A DNA stretch of 64,000 nt, taken from Bacillota bacterium (GTDB lineage: Bacteria; Bacillota; Clostridia; Christensenellales; SZUA-584). Position 1 is the stretch's first letter; each line of letters starts with the position of its first letter. Both the position numbers and the translations under genes were made by a program. The notes under the pieces were generated by a model, which had not been told where the DNA came from, ran no database searches, and saw only the letters and a program-made list of their open reading frames with translations. The DNA lies in assembly GCA_023459495.1 (NCBI GenBank), contig JAEWTL010000077.1, positions 255,662 through 319,661 of the forward strand, written 5' to 3'. Positions 25,741 through 35,274 of this stretch are shown piece by piece.

Positions 25741-26571
25741 ATGCTGATTTTCAATGAAACCATCTGTTACAATTGCAATAAAATGAAAGACGACCTGATC
25801 TACGTCAGTTCGTGCGGCATACTCATGCCGGACGCCAATTATGTTATCGCGAGGGAAAACAGCAGAACAACGGTGTTCGCATATATTTTAAGTGGAGATG
25901 CGTACATCGAGTACAATGGCCGCCTGGAAAAGCTGAAAAAGGGAGATTGCTATCTGTTCCCATCCTACACAAAAAACAAGGTTGAGACCAACAAGCTCAA
26001 TCCGCATTCAATGATTTGGATTAACTGTAGGGGTCGGCTGTTGGACAGCCTTGTCCAGTCCTACTTCAATACGTCTCTGCCGATCGTCGCAATGCACAGC
26101 ATTGAAAGCGAGTTCTATAAAATTGAGGCGTTAATCCGGTCGACGACAAACGAACGGGCAAGCGACGAAATTGCGCTGCTGATTCACAAAATGCTGCTCG
26201 ACATGAAAGATTCATTACGAAAGCCGATGCAGTTAAGCCCGACATCGGTCTCGCCCATCGAGGATCAGATTGAAAGCTACATCAGCAATCACATTCAGGA
26301 GAAATTCTCCATCAATGGCCTGTGCACGGCGTTTCATCTTTCCGACAGGCAACTCGCCTCAATCTTCAAAAGAAAATACGGCTGCACGCCGTATGCCTAC
26401 TACCTCTCTAAAAAAATCGAACTGGCCACCGCGATGCTCAAAGACAGCAACCTCACCATCGACGCGATCGCCGAACGTCTGAATTTCGCAGACCGTAACC
26501 ACTTTACAAAACTCTTTATCAAGAGAACCGGGTCTTCTCCGGCAAGGTTCCGGCGAAGCGTCGGGCTTTAA
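25741..26571 (+). CDS. AraC family transcriptional regulator
   Basis: 276 residues: an N-terminal cupin-like sensing domain (about 15-110, with GDAYIEYNGRLEKLKKGDCYLF) and a C-terminal double helix-turn-helix (about 175-275, with FSINGLCTAFHLSDRQLASIF and LTIDAIAERLNFADRNHFTKLF). GAAGG lies 9 nt upstream of the ATG. It is divergent from the GH2-MFS operon across 135 AT-rich bases and most likely activates it on sensing the cognate sugar. Confidence 0.92.
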   Translation: MLIFNETICYNCNKMKDDLIYVSSCGILMPDANYVIARENSRTTVFAYILSGDAYIEYNGRLEKLKKGDCYLFPSYTKNKVETNKLNPHSMIWINCRGRLLDSLVQSYFNTSLPIVAMHSIESEFYKIEALIRSTTNERASDEIALLIHKMLLDMKDSLRKPMQLSPTSVSPIEDQIESYISNHIQEKFSINGLCTAFHLSDRQLASIFKRKYGCTPYAYYLSKKIELATAMLKDSNLTIDAIAERLNFADRNHFTKLFIKRTGSSPARFRRSVGL

Positions 26572-26649
26572 CATCCATCTGAAAGTCCGGGGGTTGATCG
26601 TTTCAAGAGCCGCAGGGGTCCCTGATAACGCTTTATGAGTAGTAATTGC

Positions 26650-28182
26650 CTATCCCCAATACCGCTCGTCCTGCGCACGGTACTGCAGCGCCTCCGCGAG
26701 GTGTTCTTTGCCAATGTCCGCCGCGCCTGCAAGGTCCGCGATGGTACGCGCCACCTTCAATACCCTCGTCATGCCGCGGGCGGAGAGGCCCATGGCTTTG
26801 TAGGCGGTTTGAAGCAGCGCAGAGCACTCCTTGTCCAGCGCGCAGTGCTGCTCCGTCATGGGGCCGGTAAGCTGCGCGTTGCTGAAGATGCCGCTATCCG
26901 CGTAGCGCTGCTGCTGGATCTTCCGGGCCGCGTTGACGCGCTTCCGCACCTCGCCGGAGGTCTCTCCGCTGCGCTGCCCGGTCATCTCCTCGTATGGCAC
27001 CTCGTCCATGCTGACGTACATGTCGATGCGGTCCAGCAGCGGCCCGCTGATGCGCGAGAGGTAGGATGCGATCTCGCGCGGGGTGCAGCGGCACTGCTTC
27101 TCCCGGCTGCCGAGGTTGCCGCACGGGCAGGGATTCATCGACGCGATGAGCATCACCGAGGCAGGATAAACCACCTTGGCGTTGGCACGTGCGATGCTGA
27201 TCTGCCGGTCCTCGAGCGGCTGACGCAAAGCTTCCAGCGCATTGCGTGAGAACTCGGGCAGCTCGTCGAGGAACAGCACGCCGCCGTGCGCGAGGCTCAC
27301 CTCACCCGGCATCACGTGGTGTCCGCCGCCCGTCAGCGCAGCCACGGAGAGCGTATGGTGCGGGCTGCGGAATGGCCGCGCGGATACAAGGCCCGCGCTT
27401 TGTCCGCAGACCGAATGGATTTTGGAGATTTCGAGGGCTTCCTCAAAGGTAAGGTCGGGCAGGATGGAAGGAACGGCCCGCGCAAGCATGGTCTTGCCTG
27501 TCCCCGGAGGACCGACAAAAAGCAGGTTGTGTCCCCCCGCCGCCGCGATCTCCAGCGCGCGCTTGGCATGCGCCTGTCCGCGGATGTAGGAAAGGTCGTG
27601 TGCGGCCGCCGCGTCGTCTGCCGGGGCGAAGACGCGTGTTTCACAGGGCGTGATGATAGGGCCTCTGGAAAAGTGTGCCGCGATATCGGACAGGCTGCGC
27701 ACCGGATAGACGGCAAGCCCCTGCACGTAGCTCGCTTCCTCTGCGTTGTCCGCCGAGACGAACAGCTTCTCAAAGCCCGCCTCCCGCGCGGAGATCGCCA
27801 TGGGCAGCACGCCCGCCACAGGTCTTGCACTGCCGTCCAGCGATAACTCGCCCAAAAAAATGCTCTTGTCGTCCGGTGGGCGGATCTGCCCGCTTGCGGC
27901 AAGCAGCCCCAGCGCGATGGCAAGGTCGTAGATCGGGCCATGCTTCTGGCGGTCTGCCGGGGCCAGGTTGATGGTGATACGCTGTGTGGGATACTCCAGG
28001 CCGGAGTTTCGAAGGGCCGCGCGAACGCGTTCCTTGCTCTCCTTCACCGCCGCGCCCGGCAGGCCCACGGTCTCATATCCGGGCATGCCGGAAGAGATGT
28101 CCGCCTCAACGAACACTGGAAAGCCGTTAAGCCCTAATAAACCAAAGCTGGCGATTTTGGAAAGCAATTGCGCCCCTTTCAT
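26650..28182 (-). CDS. comM: YifB/ComM family AAA+ ATPase (Mg-chelatase-like)
   Basis: 510 residues. The N-terminal Lon-protease-like fold (1-165) is followed by the AAA+ module with Walker A GPPGTGKTMLARAV and Walker B LFLDELPEF, and the C-terminal Mg-chelatase-like helical domain (about 395-505). ComM is a branch-migration helicase aiding natural transformation, so the gene fits with dprA. Its usual place in this phylum is between yraN and dprA; here 9.6 kb of cargo separates it from dprA. The ATG at 28182 has no clear ribosome site. Confidence 0.93.
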   Translation of the reverse strand: MKGAQLLSKIASFGLLGLNGFPVFVEADISSGMPGYETVGLPGAAVKESKERVRAALRNSGLEYPTQRITINLAPADRQKHGPIYDLAIALGLLAASGQIRPPDDKSIFLGELSLDGSARPVAGVLPMAISAREAGFEKLFVSADNAEEASYVQGLAVYPVRSLSDIAAHFSRGPIITPCETRVFAPADDAAAAHDLSYIRGQAHAKRALEIAAAGGHNLLFVGPPGTGKTMLARAVPSILPDLTFEEALEISKIHSVCGQSAGLVSARPFRSPHHTLSVAALTGGGHHVMPGEVSLAHGGVLFLDELPEFSRNALEALRQPLEDRQISIARANAKVVYPASVMLIASMNPCPCGNLGSREKQCRCTPREIASYLSRISGPLLDRIDMYVSMDEVPYEEMTGQRSGETSGEVRKRVNAARKIQQQRYADSGIFSNAQLTGPMTEQHCALDKECSALLQTAYKAMGLSARGMTRVLKVARTIADLAGAADIGKEHLAEALQYRAQDERYWG

Positions 28183-28260
28183 GATTCATCATACCGTGCG
28201 GTTTAAAGGATGAACTGAATTCTGCTGTTTGTATATCGTAAATTCGATATACCGGAAAAC

Positions 28261-28671
28261 TTAAGATGTAGACCCGAACCCGCCAAAATGCTCATTATAA
28301 AAGTCTTCGTTGGGGGTTATCATCCAGCCGGATTTCCATTCGTGGCCTTCATCGACCATAGCGACGGTGAATTCCATTTCGCCGATTTGCGTCGCATCCG
28401 CATATATCCATACGGTATGCTGATAATAACCATCGTCTTTAATGACCTGCTCGTAAACATATTTTATCTGCTTGTTGAATTCCTTTTGCCCCTGAGATAA
28501 ATCAAAAGTGTCCATGTCGATGGTAACATAATAACCCATACAATTTTGACTACCGACAACATATTTCCGGGTATCAACCACCTGATACCCAACGTCATAA
28601 TTGTCCGCACATCCCGTCAAGCAAAGCAGAATAAAAGCGGCAAGTAAAGCTGCATATGCGATCTTTTTCAT
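28261..28671 (-). CDS. Putative lipoprotein, unknown
   Basis: 136 residues with a lipoprotein signal peptide (MKKIAYAALLAAFILLCLTGC; lipobox LTGC, Cys21). The mature part is small, aromatic and acidic, with no recognised domain. AAGGAG lies 8 nt before the ATG. It lies between gtrA and comM on the same strand, with 75 nt gaps each side. Confidence 0.75.
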   Translation of the reverse strand: MKKIAYAALLAAFILLCLTGCADNYDVGYQVVDTRKYVVGSQNCMGYYVTIDMDTFDLSQGQKEFNKQIKYVYEQVIKDDGYYQHTVWIYADATQIGEMEFTVAMVDEGHEWKSGWMITPNEDFYNEHFGGFGSTS

Positions 28672-28746
28672 TTAGCCTGCTCCTTAACAAGTTAGCTCTG
28701 CCGCGACAAACAAGCCAGTGTTCCGGCTCCGGCAATTCGAACCTGC

Positions 28747-29238
28747 TTATTGTACGTTTTCAACCGCCTTCCCGCTGTCCCGGAACACCAGCAGCTTGCT
28801 TCCCGCAAAGTTGACCACAAACGAGATGGCAGCCGCGATGATCTTGGCGGGCAGGTTGCCCATTTGATACAGGTCCACGAGGATAAACATCGTCAGCGTA
28901 TTCACGCCCAACGATACGAGATTGACGAAGATAAACTTAAGGAACGGCACGGAAAAGAACCGGATGCGCGCGCCTTTTACTTCATACACCGAGAAAAAAC
29001 GCAGCTTGATCTGGAACGTCCAGTAGCGGTTCAGAATAAAGCTGTTGATGATACCGCACGTATAGGAGAACGTGTTCGCGACCGCCACCGGCCAGCCCAG
29101 CCCATGGAACACAAAGGGCCACGTAAGCCCTGTGGAAAGCAGGGTCAGGACGATAAAGTCCAGGCAGAAGTTGGACGTGCCGACGACCGCGAACTTGATA
29201 AAGTGGATGATATTCTTTTTTTGCCTTGCGAGATCCAT
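28747..29238 (-). CDS. GtrA family membrane protein
   Basis: 163 residues with four transmembrane helices and the GtrA marks FAVVGTSNFCLDF (15-27) and ILNRYWTF (about 88-95). GtrA-like proteins are thought to help move polyprenyl-phosphate sugars across the membrane. It begins 10 nt after the PMT gene, and is thus a fitting partner for enzymes that use polyprenyl-linked sugar on the outer face. Confidence 0.9.
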   Translation of the reverse strand: MDLARQKKNIIHFIKFAVVGTSNFCLDFIVLTLLSTGLTWPFVFHGLGWPVAVANTFSYTCGIINSFILNRYWTFQIKLRFFSVYEVKGARIRFFSVPFLKFIFVNLVSLGVNTLTMFILVDLYQMGNLPAKIIAAAISFVVNFAGSKLLVFRDSGKAVENVQ

Positions 29239-29248
29239 ATGCCCTCTC

Positions 29249-31591
29249 TCAATAGAACGGCCACGAAGACAGCCAGCGCAGGAACGTATCGGAATACGCC
29301 TTGGATACCACGGTACCAGTCGTCACGGGATAAAACATCACGAACAGCACAAAGCACAATCCGAGGAAGATCAACACAAACGTCTTGCCATACTTCGTGC
29401 GTTCGATGAGGTACTTGGCAAGCACCCCCATCAGCAGGATCACAAACACCACGGTCGCAAAGTAGTGGTAGATGAACATCTCCCGCGTGATGAGGATGTA
29501 CGGTACGAACTGCGACAGCGCCGCCACCGACAGGAAGAACGTGCGCTTGCCGAAGCGGCCCTTGCGGATGCGGATCACGATCATCGCGACCACTGCGGCG
29601 ACGCCGCCCCACCACACCGCCGGGTTGCCCATGGTGGACATGGAGGACATGGTGCCGTCCGTATAGCCGTGGCCCTGGAAGAAGAACACGGGCCGGTAGT
29701 CAAACGGCCAGGTATACCACTTGGACGAGAACGGATGCACATGGTCCGGGTTGAGCTGGCTGTGATAGTTGAACATGTATTTCTGGTTGTCGAGGATGCG
29801 CGCAAAATCGTACGGCCCCTGGTCGTCCGCCGTATAGAGCACGAACGAGGTGTAGTACAGGAAGCTGCACGCCATGGCCAGCGCGAGTACGAACAGCACG
29901 ATGGCCAGCACACGCTTGCGCGCGTATTTGCGGCTGATGCCGTCGTTCTTTTGGGTATGGTCTGCCCGCGTCTCAGGCTCCGGGGCGGGTTCCACCGGAA
30001 CGATTTCCGCGGCTTCAGGCAGCGCTCCCTCAGCAATTTCCGCAGCCGGTTCCAAAGCTTCCGTGGCTTGTCCTTCTGTCAGCGCGGCAAGCTCTGCAGC
30101 CTCCGCTTCCTCCGCGGCCTTCACCGCGGCACGGCGGTCATTGCGCAGCTTTAACAATACCATGATGAAGATTGAAGTAATCAGCAGGACGGTGAAGCCG
30201 AAGTACGCATAACGGAGGGCAAAATCCATCGTCGTGGTGGCCTGCGCCATGTAGGGTGTGTAGGCCATGATATAGATGCCGAGCGGCACGATGATGAAGA
30301 ATATGACGCACCACAGCAGTGTGACGAGCGTCCGCCGCACATAGCCGCGTGAGATATCCTTCAGGAAAGCAAGCCGCCCCTCCGGCAACGCCGCACGCTG
30401 AGCGTCGTCCGTCAGTACAGAGCGCGCATAGGCGTATTCCTTGTAGCGCTTACCGAGCTGGATGAACAGCAGTATCGCAAGGCCCGCGCCCGCGTAGATG
30501 CACAGCCATTTCGTCGCCGCCCCGAGGCCGAACACTATGCCGGACAGTGAGAGCGGCAGCAGGGTGTTCACGAGCGGCTCCCGATTGTAGTTGTGTTCGG
30601 TATAGATGTACATAAGGAAGTACATCAGAAGGATCCAGAATACGCTGTAGCTGTCGACGGTCCCGATGCGCGTCTGGGTATAGTGCATGAAATCAACCGC
30701 CAGCAGGAAGGTCGGGATGAAGGCGAACAGCGTCTTTTTGAACAAGCGCTTCGCGAACAGGTACATGACGGGCAGCATCAGCACGCCGAACAGCGCGCCC
30801 ATACAGCGCCAGCCGAACGGGTTCATGCCAAAGGCGTAGATGCCGAGCGAGAGTATGTTCTTGCCGAGCGGCGGATGCGTGATCTCATAGATGGAATGGT
30901 GGTTCAGGTACTCAAACGCGGTGCGGCCATGGTATACCTCGTCGAAGTACATCTCGGTCATATAATAGGTCTGAAGCGGCACGAACTGCTGCTCGTCGAA
31001 CATGCTGGCCACTTCGCTGCCATTTTCCGCGGCCGGGTCCAGGTTTTTCGCCGAGGCGATGGGGAGCGGTTCACCGTCGCTGCCGCAGAACGCGAGCTCC
31101 AGCATCTGCAGGCCGCCCTTGTCCACGTGGATGGTAATATATTGCGCGGTGACGGGTTCAATGTCGATGAACTGCCATTCGTACATGTCTGTCGCCACGT
31201 GGTCGACAACCTGCGTGGTCATCGTCGGGGTGCTGCTGCCGTCCTCGTTCTTGACGCTGACCTCGCGCTCCACGTCCATGTAGCCCTCGCCGTCGAGGGA
31301 ATACAGGAACGAGAGCTTACCCGTGCCGAACGAGGTGTAATATTTGATCGTCGAGATATCTTCCGGCTTATCAAACGTGATGGAGATATCGTCGCCCGTC
31401 TCCAGCGTGTAATACGTGCTTGCGACCTCGTGCGCGCCCAGATTGATAAACGCCACCGCCGCATAGACGAGCGTCACAGCGAGTATCACGAGCCAGTCCT
31501 TCCAGGTGAAGCGGGAGCGCTCCTCCGTGTAGAACAGCCTCCGCCGGGCTTTTTTCTGCCAGTTCCTCAAAGTTGTCGTTTCGTTGGTCAT
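29249..31591 (-). CDS. PMT-family (GT39) protein mannosyltransferase-like membrane glycosyltransferase
   Basis: 780 residues. One N-terminal helix (about 33-50) is followed by an extracytoplasmic beta domain (about 58-172) resembling a discoidin/F5-8C carbohydrate-binding module. The GT39 core then opens with the catalytic YFDEVYHGR (215-223) and HPPLGK (239-244). About ten further helices follow, interrupted by a Glu/Ala/Pro-rich cytosolic segment (about 490-550). Such enzymes transfer mannose or another sugar from a polyprenyl carrier to exported proteins or glycans. GAGGT lies 6 nt before the ATG. It is in an operon with GtrA and a second glycosyltransferase. Confidence 0.9.
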   Translation of the reverse strand: MTNETTTLRNWQKKARRRLFYTEERSRFTWKDWLVILAVTLVYAAVAFINLGAHEVASTYYTLETGDDISITFDKPEDISTIKYYTSFGTGKLSFLYSLDGEGYMDVEREVSVKNEDGSSTPTMTTQVVDHVATDMYEWQFIDIEPVTAQYITIHVDKGGLQMLELAFCGSDGEPLPIASAKNLDPAAENGSEVASMFDEQQFVPLQTYYMTEMYFDEVYHGRTAFEYLNHHSIYEITHPPLGKNILSLGIYAFGMNPFGWRCMGALFGVLMLPVMYLFAKRLFKKTLFAFIPTFLLAVDFMHYTQTRIGTVDSYSVFWILLMYFLMYIYTEHNYNREPLVNTLLPLSLSGIVFGLGAATKWLCIYAGAGLAILLFIQLGKRYKEYAYARSVLTDDAQRAALPEGRLAFLKDISRGYVRRTLVTLLWCVIFFIIVPLGIYIMAYTPYMAQATTTMDFALRYAYFGFTVLLITSIFIMVLLKLRNDRRAAVKAAEEAEAAELAALTEGQATEALEPAAEIAEGALPEAAEIVPVEPAPEPETRADHTQKNDGISRKYARKRVLAIVLFVLALAMACSFLYYTSFVLYTADDQGPYDFARILDNQKYMFNYHSQLNPDHVHPFSSKWYTWPFDYRPVFFFQGHGYTDGTMSSMSTMGNPAVWWGGVAAVVAMIVIRIRKGRFGKRTFFLSVAALSQFVPYILITREMFIYHYFATVVFVILLMGVLAKYLIERTKYGKTFVLIFLGLCFVLFVMFYPVTTGTVVSKAYSDTFLRWLSSWPFY

Positions 31592-31625
31592 AGTTTTACC
31601 TCAGCACCGCGTCGACGCGGGTCAG

Positions 31626-33074
31626 TTATCCCTGCATGGCAGGCGTCTTGATGAGTACCTTGCGGCTCCACAGCTTGCGCACCGTGACGACCGCGTAAAC
31701 CACGTACATAATCACGCCGGCCGCGGACAGGATGCGCGTGGGCGTCTCAGGCGCGACCACGGACTGCGCGTACAGCGTGAGCATTTCGTTGAGCAGCGCG
31801 TATACCGAGAACCCCGCCGCAAAGCACAGCGTGACCGGATCGCGCGAATAGATGTAAGCAAAGATCAGGCAGACGCACGCGGGGATCATATACCGTTCGT
31901 GCATGCCGTGCATCAGCATGAACACCGAGATCACGAGGAACGCCGCGAGATCGAAGAAACGCCGCTGGTCCCGGGTGCGCCACTGCAGGATCACGATCCC
32001 AATGCAGATCAGCACGAGCGCAACCATGCCCCATGCGATATCCGTCCCGAATAGCGTAAACGAGGGCACCGCGCCCCAGTTTAAGCCCGCCAGCGTGTAC
32101 ACATTGAACGCGTTGATGGACGCGTAGTGATAGTAGCCGATGGCGTCCGCATACTTGTCCACTACCCAATTAAATGGCTGAGTGCCCGTAAAGGGCCAGA
32201 TGAACAGCGCGAACACGGCTGCGGCAGCCACTGCGCCGCCCAAAATGCCCAATATGGCTTTGCCAAGCCCGCCCTTTTTGAACAGGGCGTAGACGTAAGC
32301 CAGCCCCACCACAGGCGCAAACATGATGGCCTGCGGCTTGAAGATGACCGCGAGGGCGTAAATCGCCGCCGCGGGAATGTACTGCTCCTTCACAAGGAAC
32401 CACAGCGCTAGTATGATGAAAAGGGACAGCACCGCGTCGATCTGGCCCCAAACGCTGCTGTTGAAAAACATCGCGGGGTTAAACAGCACCACGGAAGCAC
32501 ACAGCATGCCGACCGTGCGGTCTGCCCGCTGCGAGGCGATCCGGTACGCGAGGATGGCCATACCGACCTCAGCCAGTATCGAAGGGGTTTTGATGATGAG
32601 CGTGAACAGCGCGCCATTCGCGTCGATGTTGAATATATTACGGATGAAGCCTAAGAACCACAGCACGCTCATGTAGCCCGGTGGGTAGTCCGCAAACATG
32701 CCGGAGGTATAGAAGGTTGAAGGACCGCTCTCGTATGCCGCGATGGCCCAGCCTTTAAAGCACGCGATGTCCGTCACGTAGCCGGTGAACACGACCGCGA
32801 CGATGGCGCGTATCACAACCGCCAGCACGATCACCAGCAGCAGTGTGGGCCACATCCGGATATCCTCCGCGGCGGTGCCATGCGCGACACGCAAAAAGAG
32901 CAGGACGCACGCCAACAGAAACACCACGCCGCAGATGAATACGAGCGCCGTGGCAAAGATCGTCTGCGGCTCGCTCGCGTCAGACGGTTTGAACGCGTCG
33001 TCGGCCAGCGCGACAGCGGCAGGCAGACAGACCGTAAGGATAAGGATCAATCCGGCTAGCAGTTTTTTTCGCAT
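31626..33074 (-). CDS. Multi-spanning polyprenol-dependent glycosyltransferase (GT-C fold)
   Basis: About 482 residues with an N-terminal signal/anchor and roughly ten transmembrane helices. The first long outer loop has acidic and aromatic residues (DIACFKGWAIAAYESGPSTF and DYPPGYM), the GT-C pattern of mannosyltransferases acting on the outer face. The sugar is not determinable, though mannose is plausible beside a PMT gene. Start at 33074, where GGAGGGG ends 1-3 nt before the ATG; an ATG at 33113 lacks a ribosome site and overlaps yraN. It follows yraN by 13 nt, so the cassette continues the housekeeping operon. Confidence 0.82.
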   Translation of the reverse strand: MRKKLLAGLILILTVCLPAAVALADDAFKPSDASEPQTIFATALVFICGVVFLLACVLLFLRVAHGTAAEDIRMWPTLLLVIVLAVVIRAIVAVVFTGYVTDIACFKGWAIAAYESGPSTFYTSGMFADYPPGYMSVLWFLGFIRNIFNIDANGALFTLIIKTPSILAEVGMAILAYRIASQRADRTVGMLCASVVLFNPAMFFNSSVWGQIDAVLSLFIILALWFLVKEQYIPAAAIYALAVIFKPQAIMFAPVVGLAYVYALFKKGGLGKAILGILGGAVAAAAVFALFIWPFTGTQPFNWVVDKYADAIGYYHYASINAFNVYTLAGLNWGAVPSFTLFGTDIAWGMVALVLICIGIVILQWRTRDQRRFFDLAAFLVISVFMLMHGMHERYMIPACVCLIFAYIYSRDPVTLCFAAGFSVYALLNEMLTLYAQSVVAPETPTRILSAAGVIMYVVYAVVTVRKLWSRKVLIKTPAMQG

Positions 33075-33087
33075 ACCCCTCCAGCTG

Positions 33088-33435
33088 CTACGGTGCGATA
33101 AAATCGAACGCATTTTTAATATGACTTATTTTTCCGTCATATATCGTTATTATATCAAATCTGAGCATTTCATCAATGCTTTTATTCTTTGCCGCGTAAT
33201 CCAGCGCCGCGAGACAAATGCGTTTCTGTTTGCGCGCATCCACCGCCTCGGCAGGCAGGCCGTACTTGTCGGAGCTGCGCAGCTTCACCTCACAGAACAC
33301 CGTGGTCTTCCCGTCCGCGAAGATGATATCCACCTCTCCCCCGCGGACGTGGTGGTTGCGCTCAAGGATGACTCCGCCCTGTTCCTCAATGTACTTTGCG
33401 GCCATATCCTCGCCCGCTTTGCCCCGAGCGTTCAT
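33088..33435 (-). CDS. yraN: YraN family (UPF0102) endonuclease-like protein
   Basis: 115 residues with the restriction-endonuclease-like core of UPF0102: GEDMAAKYIEEQG near the N-terminus, GGEVDIIFADG and FCEVKLR (Asp and Glu-x-Lys site), then RKQKRI. Function unsettled; often linked to recombination or Holliday-junction processing. Start at 33435 because AAAGG lies 7 nt upstream and its ATG overlaps the rnhB stop as ATGA, implying coupled translation. Confidence 0.92.
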   Translation of the reverse strand: MNARGKAGEDMAAKYIEEQGGVILERNHHVRGGEVDIIFADGKTTVFCEVKLRSSDKYGLPAEAVDARKQKRICLAALDYAAKNKSIDEMLRFDIITIYDGKISHIKNAFDFIAP

Positions 33436-34052
33436 TGGAAGCCTTTCAAAAAGGAACGCCGGTGGATGGCGCACATGCCTTTTTCCTCAATGCACTGCTT
33501 GTGCAGCGCGGTGCCGTAGCCCTTGTGCTGTGCGAAGCCATAGCCCGGATACAGCCTCTCGTACTCCGCCATCAGGCGGTCCCGCGTGACCTTGGCGACA
33601 ATGGACGCCGCCGCGATGCTGTAGCAGCGGGCATCGCCGTGAACCAGCTCCTCGTAGGGCGTGTCGATATCGATGCCGCGGATGCAGTCGCAAAAGACAT
33701 AGGCAGGTTTGGCTTCCAGCCCTTCAAAGGCTTTGGCGAACGCCCGCCGCGCCGCGTTTAATATGTTGATCTCGTCAATGACGTCGCTGTCCACGATGCC
33801 CACAGACCAGCAGAGCGCCTGCGCCGTGATCTGCTCATACAGCGCCTCGCGCTTCTTCTCGGAGAGCTTCTTGGAGTCGTCCACCCCCGCGATGAGCACG
33901 TCTGGCGGCATCACGACCGCCGCGGCCACACAGGGCCCGGCCAGCGGCCCGCGTCCCACCTCATCGATGCCCGCTACGAGCCGCCCGGTCTGCCAGTAAG
34001 GACGCTCGAATTCGCACATCGCTTCCAGCCTTGCGCGTTCCTCCTCAGTCAT
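33432..34052 (-). CDS. rnhB: Ribonuclease HII
   Basis: 206 residues. It removes ribonucleotides from DNA. The first catalytic pair is in AGIDEVGRGPLAGP (Asp, Glu); the later aspartates are in CDCIRGIDI and the SKKLSEKKRE loop is intact. Start at 34052, which overlaps the last 8 nt of rbgA and lacks its own ribosome site, so translation probably depends on rbgA. It ends overlapping yraN by 4 nt. Confidence 0.95.
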   Translation of the reverse strand: MTEEERARLEAMCEFERPYWQTGRLVAGIDEVGRGPLAGPCVAAAVVMPPDVLIAGVDDSKKLSEKKREALYEQITAQALCWSVGIVDSDVIDEINILNAARRAFAKAFEGLEAKPAYVFCDCIRGIDIDTPYEELVHGDARCYSIAAASIVAKVTRDRLMAEYERLYPGYGFAQHKGYGTALHKQCIEEKGMCAIHRRSFLKGFQ

Positions 34053-34881
34053 CCAAGGGGCGTTCGAGCGTGATCCTGCCAAGCTTGCCTCCTTTGAACT
34101 CGTCGAGCAGCGCCTTGGCGCCACGGTCGATGTCCGGCTCTCCCCCGCGCACCAAGAAGCCGCGCTTCATGCAGATGGCGGAGAGGGTTTCGTACGCTTC
34201 GCCCGGCTCCACACCGTAGCGCTCCGCAATGGCCTGCGGGGCGATGTCCTTTATCAGACGGATGAGATGCAACGCAAGTTCCGTCAAATCGATAATTTCC
34301 TGTTTTAAGCTGCCGCACAGCGCGATCTTTGCCGCGGCCTCCTGCGTGTCGATCCTGGGCCAGAGCAGTCCGGGAGAGTCCAGCAGCTCTACGGTGCTGG
34401 AGAGCTTCACCCACTGCAGCCCGCGCGTAACGCCCGGTTTGTCGCCTTCCTTGGCGCTCTTGCGGCCGATGAGGCGGTTGATGATCGCGGATTTGCCCAC
34501 GTTGGGCGTACCCGCCACCAGCACGCGCACGGTCTTGTTCATGCCCTTGGCGGCGTACTTTTCCACGACGGGCGCGGCGGCTTTGTCGATGGCGGCTTTG
34601 AGTATGGCAGGCTTGTCCTGCGTGGCAGAAAAGGCGAGCGCAGCGCCGTGCTTCGCGTATTTCGCTATCCACTGCGCGGTCATGGCCTCGTTCGCAAGGT
34701 CGCGCTTGTTCAACACCACCACGCAGGGTTTATCGGAAAGCATCTTCCATAAATCGGGGTTCATCGTGCTGCGGGGCGCGCGCGCGTCCGCCACGACCAC
34801 CGCGACGTTGATAAGCTTCAGCTTTTCGGCCAGCTGACGCTTGGCCTTGGCCATATGGCCCGGATACCATTGGATGTCCAT
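34045..34881 (-). CDS. rbgA: Ribosome biogenesis GTPase RbgA (YlqF)
   Basis: A 278-residue circularly permuted GTPase. The G4 motif NKRD (about 58-61) precedes G1 GTPNVGKSAI and G3 DSPGLLWP, followed by the C-terminal RNA-binding helical domain (about 200-278). The opening MDIQWYPGHMAKAKR is typical. It matures the 50S subunit. Start at 34881 with AAGGGAG upstream. It is normally close behind rplS; here a spacer of about 390 bp with a MITE-like repeat lies between them. Confidence 0.95.
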   Translation of the reverse strand: MDIQWYPGHMAKAKRQLAEKLKLINVAVVVADARAPRSTMNPDLWKMLSDKPCVVVLNKRDLANEAMTAQWIAKYAKHGAALAFSATQDKPAILKAAIDKAAAPVVEKYAAKGMNKTVRVLVAGTPNVGKSAIINRLIGRKSAKEGDKPGVTRGLQWVKLSSTVELLDSPGLLWPRIDTQEAAAKIALCGSLKQEIIDLTELALHLIRLIKDIAPQAIAERYGVEPGEAYETLSAICMKRGFLVRGGEPDIDRGAKALLDEFKGGKLGRITLERPLDD

Positions 34882-35081
34882 GGGGCTCCCTTCTTGGCAG
34901 GAGGTATTGGGGTATACCTTATTAGAATACCACATCCTGCGCAGACGTGCCACCTGCGATCTTTTTATCGTAGTCTGAAACGGATTGCATGCTCCGCCGC
35001 CCCGTAAAGCGGCATTTTCCAGAGATCTTGGCGCTCGCGATCCCCATGCGCACGCATTACGGCAAACAAAAAGCCCGCCTT

Positions 35082-35201
35082 TGTCATGCTGAGCCGTAGG
35101 CGACTACGAAGTGGATCTGCATCTTGCTGCAGTAAAAGATGATTCGCTTGCCCACCCCACAAAGCTGCGCTTTTCGGGGACCCCGGTCGCTCAACATGAC
35201 A
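35082..35201. mobile_element. MITE-like element, copy A
   Basis: A 120-bp stretch bounded by TGTCATGCTGAGC and its near-perfect inverted partner GCTCAACATGACA (12 of 13 positions). It carries no gene. The same terminal sequence bounds 39009-39093. It lies in the rplS-rbgA spacer (34882-35274), where I see nothing else but the rplS terminator. Confidence 0.6.
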
Positions 35202-35244
35202 TTGTCGGTCAGACTATTTCACACAATGGCATTATCTTTTTGGC

Positions 35245-35273
35245 TGTAAAAGAAAAGAAGCCGTGAGGCTTCT
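35245..35273 (-). terminator. rplS terminator
   Basis: On the minus strand AGAAGCC-tcac-GGCTTCT followed by TTTCTTTT, directly after the rplS stop. Confidence 0.8.
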
Positions 35274-35274
35274 C

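Noticed and set aside
28720..28760. A TTCGAA-containing stretch resembling a tRNA T-arm near 28736
   Set aside because: The flanking bases do not pair as a T-stem, and no acceptor, D or anticodon arm can be drawn on either strand.
29874..31651. Long plus-strand frames opposite the PMT gene
   Set aside because: They are antisense shadows of a GC-rich coding gene, without ribosome sites or recognisable domains.
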